This document shows, piece after piece, positions 24,724-33,966 of a DNA stretch of 64,000 nt; the first letter of the stretch is position 1, and every line of letters starts with the position of its first letter. A model generated the notes under the pieces. That model did not search any database and was not told the DNA's origin. It worked only from the letters and a program-made list of their open reading frames with translations. Made by a program: the position numbers and the translations under genes. The DNA lies in contig JBFWYO010000013.1 in the NCBI GenBank assembly GCA_050186335.1, forward strand, positions 1-64,000. The letters are read 5' to 3'. Source of the stretch: JBFWYO01 sp050186335. GTDB lineage: Bacteria > Pseudomonadota > Alphaproteobacteria > Bin65.

Positions 24724-25875
24724 ATGGCGCTGCATTTCAGTCGCGAAGAATTCGCCGCGCGCCAGGCCCGCGCGATCGCTGCGCTGAACGCGCGCGGGCT
24801 CGACGGCTTGCTGATGTTCCGGCAGGAAAGCATGTATTACCTGACCGGCTACGACACGTTCGGCTACGTGTTCTTTCAGTGTCTGTATCTCGGCGCGGAC
24901 GGGCGGCTGATGCTGCTGACCCGCACGCCGGATCTGCGCCAGGCGCGGCATACCTCGACGCTTGAAGATATCCGCGTGTGGATCGACAGCGCCGCCGCCG
25001 AACCCGCGCGCGAGTTGCGCGAGATTTTGCGCGGCTTCGGCTGCGCCGGGAAGCAACTCGGCGTCGAGAACGATGCCTACGGGCTCACCCACGCCAACGG
25101 CAGGCGCCTGGACGCGGCATTCAACGGCTTCGCGACGCTGGTCGACGCGTCCGATCTGGTCAGCCGGTTGCGGGTGCGCAAGAGCCCGGCGGAAATGGCC
25201 TACGTGCGCGAAGCGGCGGCGCTGGCCGATGCGGCGCTCGATGCGGCGCATAGCCAAATTCGCGCGGGCGCCTTCGAAGGCGACATCCTTGCCGCGATGC
25301 ATGGTGCGATCTATCGCGGCGGCGGCGACGACCCGGCCAACGAATTCATCGTCGGCTCCGGCCGCGATGCGCTGCTGTGCCGCTATTTCACCGGACGCCG
25401 GCATCTCTCGGCGCAGGACCAGATCACGCTCGAGTTCGCCGGCGCGTATCGCCATTACCATGCCTGCCTGATGCGCACGATACCGGTTGGCGCGGTCGAT
25501 CCGCGTCACCGCGCCATGCATGCGGTATGCCTGGAGGCGATGGCGGCGTGTCAGGCCGCGCTGCGGCCCGGCCGGCCGATCGGCGAGGTGTTCGATGCGT
25601 ATGCAACTATCTGCGACCGTGCCGGCATGCAGGCGCACCGGTTCAATGCGTGCGGCTATAGTTTGGGCACCACCTACGCGCCGAATTGGATGGATTGGCC
25701 GATGTTCTATGCCGGCAACCCGGTCATCGCCGAGCCGGGCATGGTGTTCTTCCTGCACATGATTTTGATGGACAGCCAAGCCGGGCTGGCCATGTGTCCG
25801 GGCTGGACCGTGACGGTGACCGAAAGCGGCTGCGAACCGCTTTCGCGGCACGCGCTCGATCTGGTCGTGCGGTGA
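24724..25875 (+). CDS. M24-fold hydrolase, creatinase/ectoine hydrolase-like, metal ligands absent
   Basis: The 383-residue protein has the pita-bread fold order of creatinase and prolidase: an N-terminal domain (MYYLTGYDTFGY), then ITLEFAGAYRHYHACLMRT and GMVFFLHMIL, ending in GWTVTVTESGCEPLS. Where aminopeptidases place Asp, Asp, His, Glu and Glu for the metal pair, this sequence has non-ligand residues at every position. This is expected for metal-free members such as creatinase and DoeA-type ectoine hydrolase. The ATG at 24724 has no strong ribosome-binding site but agrees with family N-termini. A TRAP transporter follows by about 110 bases, suggesting uptake and hydrolysis of one compound, such as a compatible solute. 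Confidence 0.85.
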   Translation: MALHFSREEFAARQARAIAALNARGLDGLLMFRQESMYYLTGYDTFGYVFFQCLYLGADGRLMLLTRTPDLRQARHTSTLEDIRVWIDSAAAEPARELREILRGFGCAGKQLGVENDAYGLTHANGRRLDAAFNGFATLVDASDLVSRLRVRKSPAEMAYVREAAALADAALDAAHSQIRAGAFEGDILAAMHGAIYRGGGDDPANEFIVGSGRDALLCRYFTGRRHLSAQDQITLEFAGAYRHYHACLMRTIPVGAVDPRHRAMHAVCLEAMAACQAALRPGRPIGEVFDAYATICDRAGMQAHRFNACGYSLGTTYAPNWMDWPMFYAGNPVIAEPGMVFFLHMILMDSQAGLAMCPGWTVTVTESGCEPLSRHALDLVVR

Positions 25876-25986
25876 GCTAAACCCCCGATATCTGCGGCTG
25901 GCATGTCGCCCAGCCGCATGGCATATTCAAAAGAAAACGGGGCCGGGGACCACCTTGCTCCACGCACCAAGCGACAGGGGGGCGCG

Positions 25987-26619
25987 TTGAAGCTGTTGTT
26001 GGGCATTTCCCGGATCATTGATTCGATCAATGAACGGATCGGCAAACTCGTCTATTGGTGCGTTCTGATCGCGGTCATCGTCAGCGCGGTCAATGCGACG
26101 GTCCGCTATACCCTGCACACCAGCTCGAATTTATGGCTGGAACTCCAGTGGTACTTGTTCGCCGCCGTGTTCCTGTTGTGCTCGGGCTATACGTTCCTGC
26201 GCAACGAACATATCCGCATCGACATCATCTTCGGGCGCTATTCGAAGCGCATGCAGACATGGGTCGACATCCTCGGCACGCTGTTCTTCCTGCTGCCGAT
26301 GGCTTTGATCATTATGTACCTGTCCTGGCCGGTATTCCTCAAATCGCTGGTGCATCCGGCCGCTTACGATGCATCGGACGGCTTCACGCTGTTGTTCAAG
26401 GGGCTTGCCAATCCGGCCGATTGGGAGCGCTCGACCGACTCGGGCGGCCTGGTCCGCTGGCCGGTGAAGGCTTTGATTCCGCTCGGGTTCTTTCTGCTCT
26501 CGCTGCAGGGCATTTCCGAAATCATCAAGCGCCTCGCCTTTTTGATGGGACTGATTCCCGATCCGTCGGGCAAGCGCGCGCACGGCGCCGAACCGGACGC
26601 CACCGGAGGTGCCGCTTGA
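25987..26619 (+). CDS. TRAP transporter small membrane subunit (DctQ type)
   Basis: Four membrane helices and the DctQ signature are seen: VYWCVLIAVIVSAVNATVRY, then NLWLELQWYLFAAVFLLCSG, then RNEHIRIDI. The TTG at 25987 (LKLLLGISRIID, 210 residues) is chosen because it follows a GGGGGG run and gives the usual family N-terminus; in-frame ATGs at 25903 and 25918 would add a polar extension. The stop overlaps the DctM start. With the large subunit and a binding protein it forms a sodium-driven uptake system for carboxylates or related solutes. Confidence 0.9.
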   Translation: MKLLLGISRIIDSINERIGKLVYWCVLIAVIVSAVNATVRYTLHTSSNLWLELQWYLFAAVFLLCSGYTFLRNEHIRIDIIFGRYSKRMQTWVDILGTLFFLLPMALIIMYLSWPVFLKSLVHPAAYDASDGFTLLFKGLANPADWERSTDSGGLVRWPVKALIPLGFFLLSLQGISEIIKRLAFLMGLIPDPSGKRAHGAEPDATGGAA

Positions 26620-28073
26620 CCCAATTCATCATTCACAACATGGCGCCGATCATGTTCGGCGCCCTGGTGGTTTTTCTGCTGCTCGGCTACCCGGTTGCGT
26701 TCGCGCTGGCGGCGAATGGGTTGGCCTTCGCGCTGATCGGCATCGAGCTCGGCCTGCTCAACATGTCGCTCCTGCAGGCGTTGCCCGAACGCGTGTTCGG
26801 GATCATGCGCAACGACACGCTGCTCGCGATCCCATTCTTCACCTTCATGGGATTGATTCTCGAACGAAGCGGCATGGCCGAGGATCTGCTCGATACGATT
26901 GGCCAATTGTTCGGGCCGATCCGCGGCGGTCTGGCCTATGCGGTGATATTCGTCGGCGCCTTGTTGGCGGCGACGACCGGCGTGGTTGCTGCCTCCGTGA
27001 TCTCGATGGGCCTGATCTCCCTGCCGATCATGCTGCGGTACGGCTATGACCGCAGGCTCGCGTCCGGCGTCATCGCGGCGTCCGGCACGCTGGCGCAGAT
27101 CATCCCGCCGAGCCTTGTGCTGATCGTGATGGCCGATCAGCTCGGCCGGTCGGTCGGCGACATGTACGCCGGCGCCTTGTGGCCCGGCCTGGTGTTGACC
27201 GGCCTGTATACCGGTTACATCTTGATGATCACGGTGTTCAAGCCGAGTCGCGCGCCGGCATTGCCGATCGAGGCGCGCACCTTGCGCGGTGCAAAATTGG
27301 CAACGCGGGTCGTGGTGTCGCTGGTTCCGCCGTTGGTGCTGATCTTCCTTGTCCTCGGCACGATCTTCCTCGGCATCGCCACGCCGACCGAAGGCGGCGC
27401 CATGGGCGCGGCGGGCGCCTTGATCCTGGCGCTGATCAATCGACGCCTGAACTGGAAGTTGACCCGCCAGGCGATGGACACGACCGCCAAACTGTCGTCG
27501 TTCGTGCTGTTCATTCTGATCGGCGCCACCGTGTTCGGCTTGGTGTTCCGCGCGGTCAACGGCGACGTCTGGGTCGAGGAACTGATGACCGGTTTGCCGG
27601 GTGGCAAAATCGGCTTCCTGATCGCCGTCAACATCCTGGTGTTCGTGCTCGCCTTCTTCCTCGATTTCTTCGAGTTGGCGTTCATCATCGTGCCGCTGCT
27701 GGCGCCGGTCGCCGACAAACTGGGTATCGACCTGATCTGGTTCGGCGTGCTGCTGGCGGTGAACATGCAGACGTCGTTCATGCATCCGCCGTTCGGCTTT
27801 TCGCTGTTCTATCTGCGCAGCGTGGCGCCCGAAAAGGATTACGTCGATAAGGTGACCGGTCGGAACATCGCCAAGATCACGACCGGGCAGATCTACTGGG
27901 GCGCGGTGCCGTTCGTCTGCATCCAGTTGATCATGGTGGCCATCATTATCGCGTTCCCGAACCTGGTCTTGAGCGGACTGGATAGAGGCCCGACCAAGGA
28001 TCCGACCAAGATCGAAATCAACATCGCGCCGCCGGATAATCCGGAGGAGCTGCCGCCGCCGAGCTTCAAGTAG
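26616..28073 (+). CDS. TRAP transporter large membrane subunit (DctM type)
   Basis: The 485-residue protein has about 12 helices. It shows family motifs DTLLAIPFFTFMGLILERSGMA, GVVAASVISMGLISLPIML, GTLAQIIPPSLVLIVMAD and IATPTEGGAMGA. The TTG start at 26616 overlaps the DctQ stop (TTGA), with GGAGG shortly upstream. Its C-terminus is Pro/Glu-rich. It belongs to the longer DctM subgroup that pairs with extended DctQ proteins. Confidence 0.93.
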   Translation: MTQFIIHNMAPIMFGALVVFLLLGYPVAFALAANGLAFALIGIELGLLNMSLLQALPERVFGIMRNDTLLAIPFFTFMGLILERSGMAEDLLDTIGQLFGPIRGGLAYAVIFVGALLAATTGVVAASVISMGLISLPIMLRYGYDRRLASGVIAASGTLAQIIPPSLVLIVMADQLGRSVGDMYAGALWPGLVLTGLYTGYILMITVFKPSRAPALPIEARTLRGAKLATRVVVSLVPPLVLIFLVLGTIFLGIATPTEGGAMGAAGALILALINRRLNWKLTRQAMDTTAKLSSFVLFILIGATVFGLVFRAVNGDVWVEELMTGLPGGKIGFLIAVNILVFVLAFFLDFFELAFIIVPLLAPVADKLGIDLIWFGVLLAVNMQTSFMHPPFGFSLFYLRSVAPEKDYVDKVTGRNIAKITTGQIYWGAVPFVCIQLIMVAIIIAFPNLVLSGLDRGPTKDPTKIEINIAPPDNPEELPPPSFK

Positions 28074-28112
28074 CGCCGGCCGCACGATCGCCGGGCCATT
28101 CGCAGCGACACA

Positions 28113-28140
28113 AAAAAGCCCCGCTCGTGCGGGGCTTTTT
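28113..28140. terminator. Bidirectional terminator between convergent TRAP genes
   Basis: A 12-bp perfect stem, AAAAAGCCCCGC (28113-28124) with GCGGGGCTTTTT (28129-28140), surrounds a four-base loop. A T-run or A-run on each side makes it work on both strands. It separates the DctM gene (plus strand) from the binding-protein gene (minus strand). Confidence 0.93.
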
Positions 28141-28197
28141 CGTTGCCGGGTGGGAGCGTGCCCGGGCGGATCCGGGTACGCTGGTTAACGACGCCGC

Positions 28198-29292
28198 TTA
28201 ACGCCGCGCCGCCTGACTGAACATGAACTGATCGAACGTGTTTTCGGCCACGCGGAACCACAAATTCTGTTCCGCCTGGAACGCCGTGTAATGATCGTAA
28301 ACCTTCTTGAAGGCGGCGTTCTTGGCGGTGGTTTCGGCGTAAAGCGCCATCGCCGACTTGTAGCAGGCCTCGAGCACAGGCCGCGGGAACGGCCGCAGTT
28401 CGGCGCCGCCGGCGACCAGTCGGCGCAGCGCCGCCGGGTTCTGGGCGTCGTATTTGGCGGACATCCACGACAGCGCTTCGTAACACGCCACCTCGAGCGC
28501 CGATCTATACGCCGGCGGCAGCTCGCCCCACGACTTGGTGTTGATCATCGCCGCCAGGTGCGCGCTGCCTTCCCACCAGCCGGGATAGTAGTAGTACTTG
28601 GCGACCTTGTTGAAGCCGAGCTTCTCGTCGTCGTACGGCCCGACCCATTCCGCCGCGTCGATGGTGCCCTTTTCCAGCGCCGGATAGATGTCGCCGCCGG
28701 CGATCTGCTGCGGCACGACCCCGAGCTTCGACAGCACCTGGCCGGCAAAACCGCCGATCCGGAACTTGAGGCCCTTGAGGTCGTCGACCGTCTTGATTTC
28801 CTTGCGGAACCAGCCACCCATCTGCGCGTTGGTATGGCCGGCCGGCAGGTGATGGACGTTGTATGTCTTATAGAACTCGTTCAGCAAAGCGTTGCCGCCG
28901 CCGTGCAGCAGCCAGGCATTCAATTGGCGCGTGTTCATGCCGAACGGAATGGCGGTCGAGAACGCGAAGGTCGGATCCTTGCCGAAATAATAGTAACTGG
29001 CGGTGTGGCCGAATTCGACCGTGCCGTTCTGCACGGCATCGAGCACTTGCAGGCCCGGGACGATCTCGCCGGCCGCGAAGGCCCGAATCTGGAACTTGTT
29101 GTCGGTCAGTGCGGCCACGCGTTTGGCGATCACTTCCGCGCCGCCGAACAGCGTGTCCAGACTTTTCGGAAAGCTCGATGTCAGGCGCCATTTGACTTCC
29201 GGATTGGCCTGCGCGATCGCGGGTGCGGCAATCGCGGCGCCGGCCACGCCGACACTGGCGCCAGCCAAAAATTTACGACGGTTAAGCTTCAT
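28198..29292 (-). CDS. TRAP transporter solute-binding protein (DctP type), Tat-exported
   Basis: The 364-residue precursor begins MKLNRRKFLAGASVGVAGAA, a twin-arginine signal with RRKFLAG. The mature part has DctP-fold motifs: VKWRLTSSFPKSLDTLFGGA, KFQIRAFAAGEIVPGLQVLD, LKGLKFRIGGFAGQVL, and the helix-dimer segment YDDEKLGFNKVAKYYYYPGW seen in binding proteins for alpha-keto acids and related ligands. It lies convergent to the DctQM genes and probably supplies them with substrate, although it has its own promoter. Confidence 0.92.
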   Translation of the reverse strand: MKLNRRKFLAGASVGVAGAAIAAPAIAQANPEVKWRLTSSFPKSLDTLFGGAEVIAKRVAALTDNKFQIRAFAAGEIVPGLQVLDAVQNGTVEFGHTASYYYFGKDPTFAFSTAIPFGMNTRQLNAWLLHGGGNALLNEFYKTYNVHHLPAGHTNAQMGGWFRKEIKTVDDLKGLKFRIGGFAGQVLSKLGVVPQQIAGGDIYPALEKGTIDAAEWVGPYDDEKLGFNKVAKYYYYPGWWEGSAHLAAMINTKSWGELPPAYRSALEVACYEALSWMSAKYDAQNPAALRRLVAGGAELRPFPRPVLEACYKSAMALYAETTAKNAAFKKVYDHYTAFQAEQNLWFRVAENTFDQFMFSQAARR

Positions 29293-29548
29293 AATGCGTC
29301 ATCCTCCCAGTTGTTCGGGCTTCGACTATCCGCGGGAATGCGCGTTCGAACGCCTCGTGCAAACCATAATACACCAGGCCAATTCCGTGAATAGGGATTG
29401 GGAATCGTGCGACGGCGTGGCGTGGCCGGTGCGGCGATGCTACACAAGCCGCGCGGCACGCGGCCGGTCGTCGAATCGACAACGCGGCGAAGCGCAATTC
29501 GTTGCAAATGCACCGATCGGCGCGCCGCGTGCGTAACCCGGCGGAATT

Positions 29549-30523
29549 ATGAAGCGTCCACGCAACATCTGGCACAAGCTCTGGTATCTGGCACAGGCGG
29601 TTCCGGCCTATGCCGTCTACGGCGTCATGCGCGCTCTGCCGCTCTCGATCACGGCGCCCGCCTGCGCTTCGGTATTGCGCACGATTGGGCCCATGCTGCC
29701 GGTCAGCAACGTCGCGCGCGAAAATCTGCGCCTGGCCTATCCGGAGAAGTCCGCGGCCGAACGCGCGCGCATCCTGCGCGGTGTGTGGGACAATCTGGGC
29801 CGTTTGGCCGGCGAATACATGCATCTGGACGATTTGTGGGACGACGGGCTGTTCGATGCCTCCGACCGGGTCGGCCTCAAGCGCCTGATCGAAATGGCCG
29901 AGCGGGGCGAACCGGCCAGGCTGGCGACCGACCGGCTCGAAGTGGTCGGCGCGGAAAACTTCATCCGCCTGTTGATCGGCGAAGGCCCGGCCTTGATGTT
30001 CGCGCCGCATGTGGCGAATTTCGAACTGCTGCCGTTCGGCGCCGGCAAGTTCGGCGTCTACACCGCGGTGGTGTTCCGGACGCCGAACAATCCGTACGTC
30101 GCGCGGCTGATCCACCGGATCCGGTCCGGACTCGGCGACCTGCTGCCCAAGGGGTTGGAAGGCGCGGTCGCGGCCGCGCGCGTTCTTGAGGAGGGCGGGC
30201 GCGTCGGCATGCTGGTCGACCAGAAGCACAATCGCGGCATCCCGGTGCCGTTCTTCGGCCGCCCCGCGATGACCGCGCCGACGGTGGCCAAGCTTGCCTT
30301 GCGCTACGGCGCGCCGATCTACGGCGCCTGCGTGCATCGAACCGGTCCCGGGCGCTTTCGCATCACCGTCACGCCGCCGCTCAAGCTGCCGACGGAGGGC
30401 GACGAGGACGCCAAGGTCGCGCGGATCATGGCCGATATCAACGCGGTCTGCGAAGCCTGGGTCCGCGAAGCGCCCGAGCAATGGCTCTGGCTGCATCGCC
30501 GCTGGCCGAAGAAAACGAAGTGA
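29549..30523 (+). CDS. lpxXL: Lipid A very-long-chain acyltransferase (LpxL/LpxXL family)
   Basis: The 324-residue protein has one N-terminal membrane-associated helix and the lauroyl acyltransferase core: the HxxxxE catalytic pair (HVANFE), GMLVDQKHNRGIPVPFFG and WLWLHRRW. The family transfers acyl groups from ACP to Kdo2-lipid IVA. Because AcpXL and its dedicated elongation genes start 176 bases downstream on the same strand, this copy is most likely LpxXL, which adds the 27-hydroxyoctacosanoyl-type chain. In rhizobia lpxXL is the last gene of this cluster; here it is first. Confidence 0.88.
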   Translation: MKRPRNIWHKLWYLAQAVPAYAVYGVMRALPLSITAPACASVLRTIGPMLPVSNVARENLRLAYPEKSAAERARILRGVWDNLGRLAGEYMHLDDLWDDGLFDASDRVGLKRLIEMAERGEPARLATDRLEVVGAENFIRLLIGEGPALMFAPHVANFELLPFGAGKFGVYTAVVFRTPNNPYVARLIHRIRSGLGDLLPKGLEGAVAAARVLEEGGRVGMLVDQKHNRGIPVPFFGRPAMTAPTVAKLALRYGAPIYGACVHRTGPGRFRITVTPPLKLPTEGDEDAKVARIMADINAVCEAWVREAPEQWLWLHRRWPKKTK

Positions 30524-30698
30524 TTTCATAAGGTTGACGTCATTTCGCAGGCGCAAACCAAAGCTTGAGCCGGTCCGGGGCTTTCATTAGGATGCGCGCC
30601 GATTCACTAAGTCCAGCGCCGGTCGGTCGCCGCACCAGCGGCCGGGCCCGCGTTCCGTCGTCACACTGCGCCGACTTTCATGTTGCCGGAGGCCCGTC

Positions 30699-30998
30699 AT
30701 GGGTGAGTTGAACCAAGAAACGTTCAATACCGTCGCCGATATTATCGCCGAGGTCAGTTCGATCGATCGCGGCACGATTACCGCGGACGCGCACGCCATT
30801 AACGATCTTGGCATCGACAGCCTGGATTTTCTCGACGTCACCTTCGCGATCGACAAGAAGTTCGGCATCAAGATGCCGGTCGAAAAATGGATGGAAGAAG
30901 TCAACGAGGGCAAGGCCTCGGCCGACGAATTCTTCGTCATGCGCAATCTGGTGCGCCGGATCGAGGAATTGGTCGCCGCCAAGGCCGCGGCGGCCTGA
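30699..30998 (+). CDS. acpXL: Acyl carrier protein AcpXL
   Basis: The 99-residue protein has the phosphopantetheine site in LGIDSLDFLD and the AcpXL-specific pattern: VADIIAEVSSIDRGTITADA, FAIDKKFGIKMPVEKW, EVNEGKASADEFFVMRNL. AcpXL carries the very-long-chain hydroxy acyl chain of lipid A, a marker of alphaproteobacteria. It is the first gene of a tightly packed run with the dehydratase, ketosynthases, reductase and alcohol dehydrogenase. Confidence 0.96.
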   Translation: MGELNQETFNTVADIIAEVSSIDRGTITADAHAINDLGIDSLDFLDVTFAIDKKFGIKMPVEKWMEEVNEGKASADEFFVMRNLVRRIEELVAAKAAAA

Positions 30999-31026
30999 GC
31001 CCGGCACGGCCCGGGACTCGGATCGG

Positions 31027-31482
31027 ATGCAACTCGAATATTTCCAACTGCTCGATCGTATCGTCAAACTGGACCGCGAAGCCAAGACGATCGAATGCCT
31101 GGCCACCGTGCCGATGCAGTCGACCGTCTTCGAGGGGCATTTCCCGGGCCATCCGCTGATGCCCGGCACGTTGCTGATCGAATCGATGGCGCAGACATCG
31201 GGCTACATGCTGCTGGATCTGCTCGGCTTCGAACGCATGCCGTTCCTGATTCAGGTCGAGAAAGCCAAGCTGCGGACTTTCGTCGAGCCGGGTGCGGTGC
31301 TGACCGTGTACGGCAAACTGGTGCATGACGGTTCCGGCTTCGCGGCCACGAGCGGCTCGATCACGCGCGACGGCAAACCGATCGCAGACGCCGAATTGCG
31401 CTTTCGCACGGCGCCGTTCCCGACGCCCGACCTCAAGGCGAAAGTCCAGGAATTCGCGCGCAAGTTCGGATGGACCGGTTAG
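31027..31482 (+). CDS. 3-hydroxyacyl-ACP dehydratase, FabZ-like, of the AcpXL cluster
   Basis: The 151-residue hot-dog protein contains FEGHFPGHPLMPGTLLIESM, which holds the catalytic histidine and glutamate of FabZ. The ATG at 31027 gives normal FabZ length; an upstream frame extension would run into acpXL. In this cluster the enzyme removes water from 3-hydroxyacyl-AcpXL during elongation. Confidence 0.92.
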   Translation: MQLEYFQLLDRIVKLDREAKTIECLATVPMQSTVFEGHFPGHPLMPGTLLIESMAQTSGYMLLDLLGFERMPFLIQVEKAKLRTFVEPGAVLTVYGKLVHDGSGFAATSGSITRDGKPIADAELRFRTAPFPTPDLKAKVQEFARKFGWTG

Positions 31483-31490
31483 GATCGAGC

Positions 31491-32702
31491 ATGGCCGACA
31501 AGGACGTCGTCATCACGGGATATGGTTTGCTGTCGGCGCACGGCGAAACGCCCGACGCGTGGTGGCCGGCGCTCAACGATCCGGCCGCGATCGACGCCCG
31601 GATCGACCGGCAAACCTGCGCGCCGTTTCCGTTCTATCCGGTCGCGCCGCACGATATCGCCAGGCAGGTGCCCAAGCCGGGGGATCAGCGCGCGATGGGC
31701 CCGCTGATGCTGTACGGCTGCTACGCGGCCGGCGCCGCGCTCGAAATGGCCGGCATCAAGGGCAACGAGGAGTTGCTGCTGCGCACGCACCTGGTGGCGG
31801 CCTCGGGCGGCGGCGAGCGCGATTGGGAATTGGACCGGAAGATCATCGAACAGTTGATCGTCGCCACCGACCGGCAGGCCGTTCTCAACCAGCAGTTGGC
31901 GGACGGTTTGCGGCCGACGCTGTTTCTCGCCCAGTTGCCCAATCTGTTTGCCGGCAATATTTCGCTCGTGCACGGCGTATCCGGCTCAAGCCGGACGTTC
32001 ATGGGCGAGGAAGCGGCCGGGGTTGATGCGCTGCGCATCGGTTTCGAGCGCATCAAGGCCGGGCAGGGCGATCTGTTCCTGATCGGCGCCGCCTACAATG
32101 CGGCGCGGCCGGACATGATGTGGCTGTTCAATGCCGGCGATCTTCCGTTGCGCGGCGAGGTGACGAATTTGTGGCGCCGCCCGCCGGCGGGGATCGCCTT
32201 CGGCAGCGCCGGCGCGTTTCTCGTCGTCGAATCGCGCGCCCATGCCGAAAAGCGCGGCGCTGCACCGCTGGCGCGTCTGCGCGCGGTGAAAAGCGGCCGT
32301 TCGCGGCGGGGCACCGGCGGGGCGACCGCAATCGCCGCCGGCCAATGGCAGGAAATCGGCCCGCAGACCGGCGACGGCTTGGCCGTGCTCAGCGGCGCCT
32401 GCGGCGCCGGCGGGATCACCGCCGAAGAGCGCCTGTTCCTCGAGCGCACCGTGCAGGCAGAGCGCGGCGCGCCGGTCCGCGGGACGGCGCGCGCGTTCGG
32501 TCACAGTCTCGAAGCGACGCTCTTGCTCAATCTGATCGTCGGATTATCCTGCCTGCAGAAAGGCGAAATGTTCGCCGCCCTGTCGCCGGAGGAACCGCTG
32601 GAACAGCGCGCGGCAGCCGCCCCGATTCGCCAGATCCTGGCCACCAGCTGGGGCTGCCTTGTCGGCGAGGGCATGGCGCTGATGGAGTCGATCGATGTCT
32701 AA
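31491..32702 (+). CDS. Ketosynthase-like partner lacking catalytic residues (FabF2XL type)
   Basis: The 403-residue protein has the thiolase fold of beta-ketoacyl-ACP synthases (DVVITGYGLLSAHGETPDAWW, AAGVDALRIGFERI). However, the region that holds TACASG in its neighbour reads VHGVSGSSRTF, so the nucleophilic cysteine is missing. The first catalytic histidine (NAHGTSTPEND in the neighbour) is also absent; the region reads SGACGAGGITAEE. The second histidine (FGHSLEAT) is kept. It therefore resembles a chain-length factor and probably pairs with the active ketosynthase encoded by the overlapping next gene. Confidence 0.88.
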   Translation: MADKDVVITGYGLLSAHGETPDAWWPALNDPAAIDARIDRQTCAPFPFYPVAPHDIARQVPKPGDQRAMGPLMLYGCYAAGAALEMAGIKGNEELLLRTHLVAASGGGERDWELDRKIIEQLIVATDRQAVLNQQLADGLRPTLFLAQLPNLFAGNISLVHGVSGSSRTFMGEEAAGVDALRIGFERIKAGQGDLFLIGAAYNAARPDMMWLFNAGDLPLRGEVTNLWRRPPAGIAFGSAGAFLVVESRAHAEKRGAAPLARLRAVKSGRSRRGTGGATAIAAGQWQEIGPQTGDGLAVLSGACGAGGITAEERLFLERTVQAERGAPVRGTARAFGHSLEATLLLNLIVGLSCLQKGEMFAALSPEEPLEQRAAAAPIRQILATSWGCLVGEGMALMESIDV

Positions 32703-33966
32703 ACCCGCCGGCAAGCCCGTCGCCATCACCGGATTGGGCATCGTCACGTCGCTCGGCATCGGCCGCGACGTCAACTGGCAGCGGCTGACCGCGGGCGAAT
32801 CGGGCATCCACCGCATCAAGCGCTTCGGCACCGCCGGCTTGCGCACGACGATCGCCGGCTCGGTCGATTTTCTGGACGTCGGCGAGCCGGTCACGCCGCC
32901 GGCGCTGACTTACGAAATGGCCGAACTTGCGGTGGCCGAGGCGATGGCGCAAAGCGGCTTCGACCGCGAGGCGCAGTTCCCGGGCGATCTGTTCCTGGCC
33001 GCGCCGCCGATCGAACACGATTGGCACAGCCGCCTGGCGCTGATGCGTCTGCGTTCGGCGGGCGACGGCAATCCCTACACGCTGCCCGGCACGCCGATGG
33101 TGCCGAACGAGGATACGCGACATTTTCTCGTCGATTTCGTCAACGCCACGATCGCCGATAAGCTGGTCGAAAAGTTCCGCGTGCAGGGCTCGCCGATTAC
33201 GCTGACGACCGCGTGCGCCTCGGGCGCAACCACCATTCAACTTGGCGTCGAGGCGATCCGCCGCGGCGAGGCCAAGGCGGCGCTGGCGGTCGGCACCGAC
33301 GGCTCGATCCAGGAAGAGGCGGTGATCCGCTTTACGCTGCTGTCGGCGCTGTCCAGCAAGAACGAGCAGCCGGAAAAAGCCTCCAAGCCGTTCTCGAAGA
33401 ACCGCGACGGCTTCGTCATGGCGGAAGGTGCCGCCGCGCTGATCCTGGAAGATCCCGAACATGCGCGGGCGCGCGGCGCGACGATCCTGGCGTATGTGCG
33501 CGGTTGCGGCGAGGCGGCGGATACGTTTCATCGCACGCGCAGCAATCCGAACGGCAAGGCGATCATCCGGTCGATCCAGGGCGCGCTCGACGACGCCGGG
33601 CTGCAGCCGGAAGATATCGGCTACATCAACGCCCACGGCACCAGCACGCCGGAAAACGACAAGATGGAGTATTTCGGCATCTCCAGCGTGTTCGGCGCGT
33701 ACGCGCAGAAGGTTCCCGTCAGCTCGAACAAATCCATGGTCGGCCATACGCTGACCGCGGCCGGCGCCGTCGAGGCCGCGTTCTCCGTGCTCACCTTGCG
33801 CAGCGGCGTGCTGCCGCCGACGATCAATTACGACGTGCCGGACCCCGCGCTGCCGCTCGATGTGGTGCCCAATGTCGCGCGCAAGCAGAAAGTCGATTTC
33901 GTGCTGTCCAACTCGTTCGGCTTCGGCGGCCAGAATGTCAGCCTGGTGATCGGTGCCGAGCCCTGA
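32695..33966 (+). CDS. Beta-ketoacyl-ACP synthase (FabF1XL type), active subunit
   Basis: The 423-residue protein has the complete Cys-His-His triad: LTTACASGATTIQLG, INAHGTSTPENDKME and KSMVGHTLTAAGAVEA. The 8-base overlap with the upstream ketosynthase-like gene suggests coupled translation and a heterodimer. It condenses malonyl-ACP with acyl-AcpXL in building the C26-C30 hydroxy acid of lipid A. Confidence 0.94.
   Translation: MSKPAGKPVAITGLGIVTSLGIGRDVNWQRLTAGESGIHRIKRFGTAGLRTTIAGSVDFLDVGEPVTPPALTYEMAELAVAEAMAQSGFDREAQFPGDLFLAAPPIEHDWHSRLALMRLRSAGDGNPYTLPGTPMVPNEDTRHFLVDFVNATIADKLVEKFRVQGSPITLTTACASGATTIQLGVEAIRRGEAKAALAVGTDGSIQEEAVIRFTLLSALSSKNEQPEKASKPFSKNRDGFVMAEGAAALILEDPEHARARGATILAYVRGCGEAADTFHRTRSNPNGKAIIRSIQGALDDAGLQPEDIGYINAHGTSTPENDKMEYFGISSVFGAYAQKVPVSSNKSMVGHTLTAAGAVEAAFSVLTLRSGVLPPTINYDVPDPALPLDVVPNVARKQKVDFVLSNSFGFGGQNVSLVIGAEP

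Noticed and set aside
24388..25851. Minus-strand open frame opposite the M24 hydrolase
   Set aside because: The plus-strand gene has recognisable family motifs; the antisense frame has none and no ribosome-binding site.
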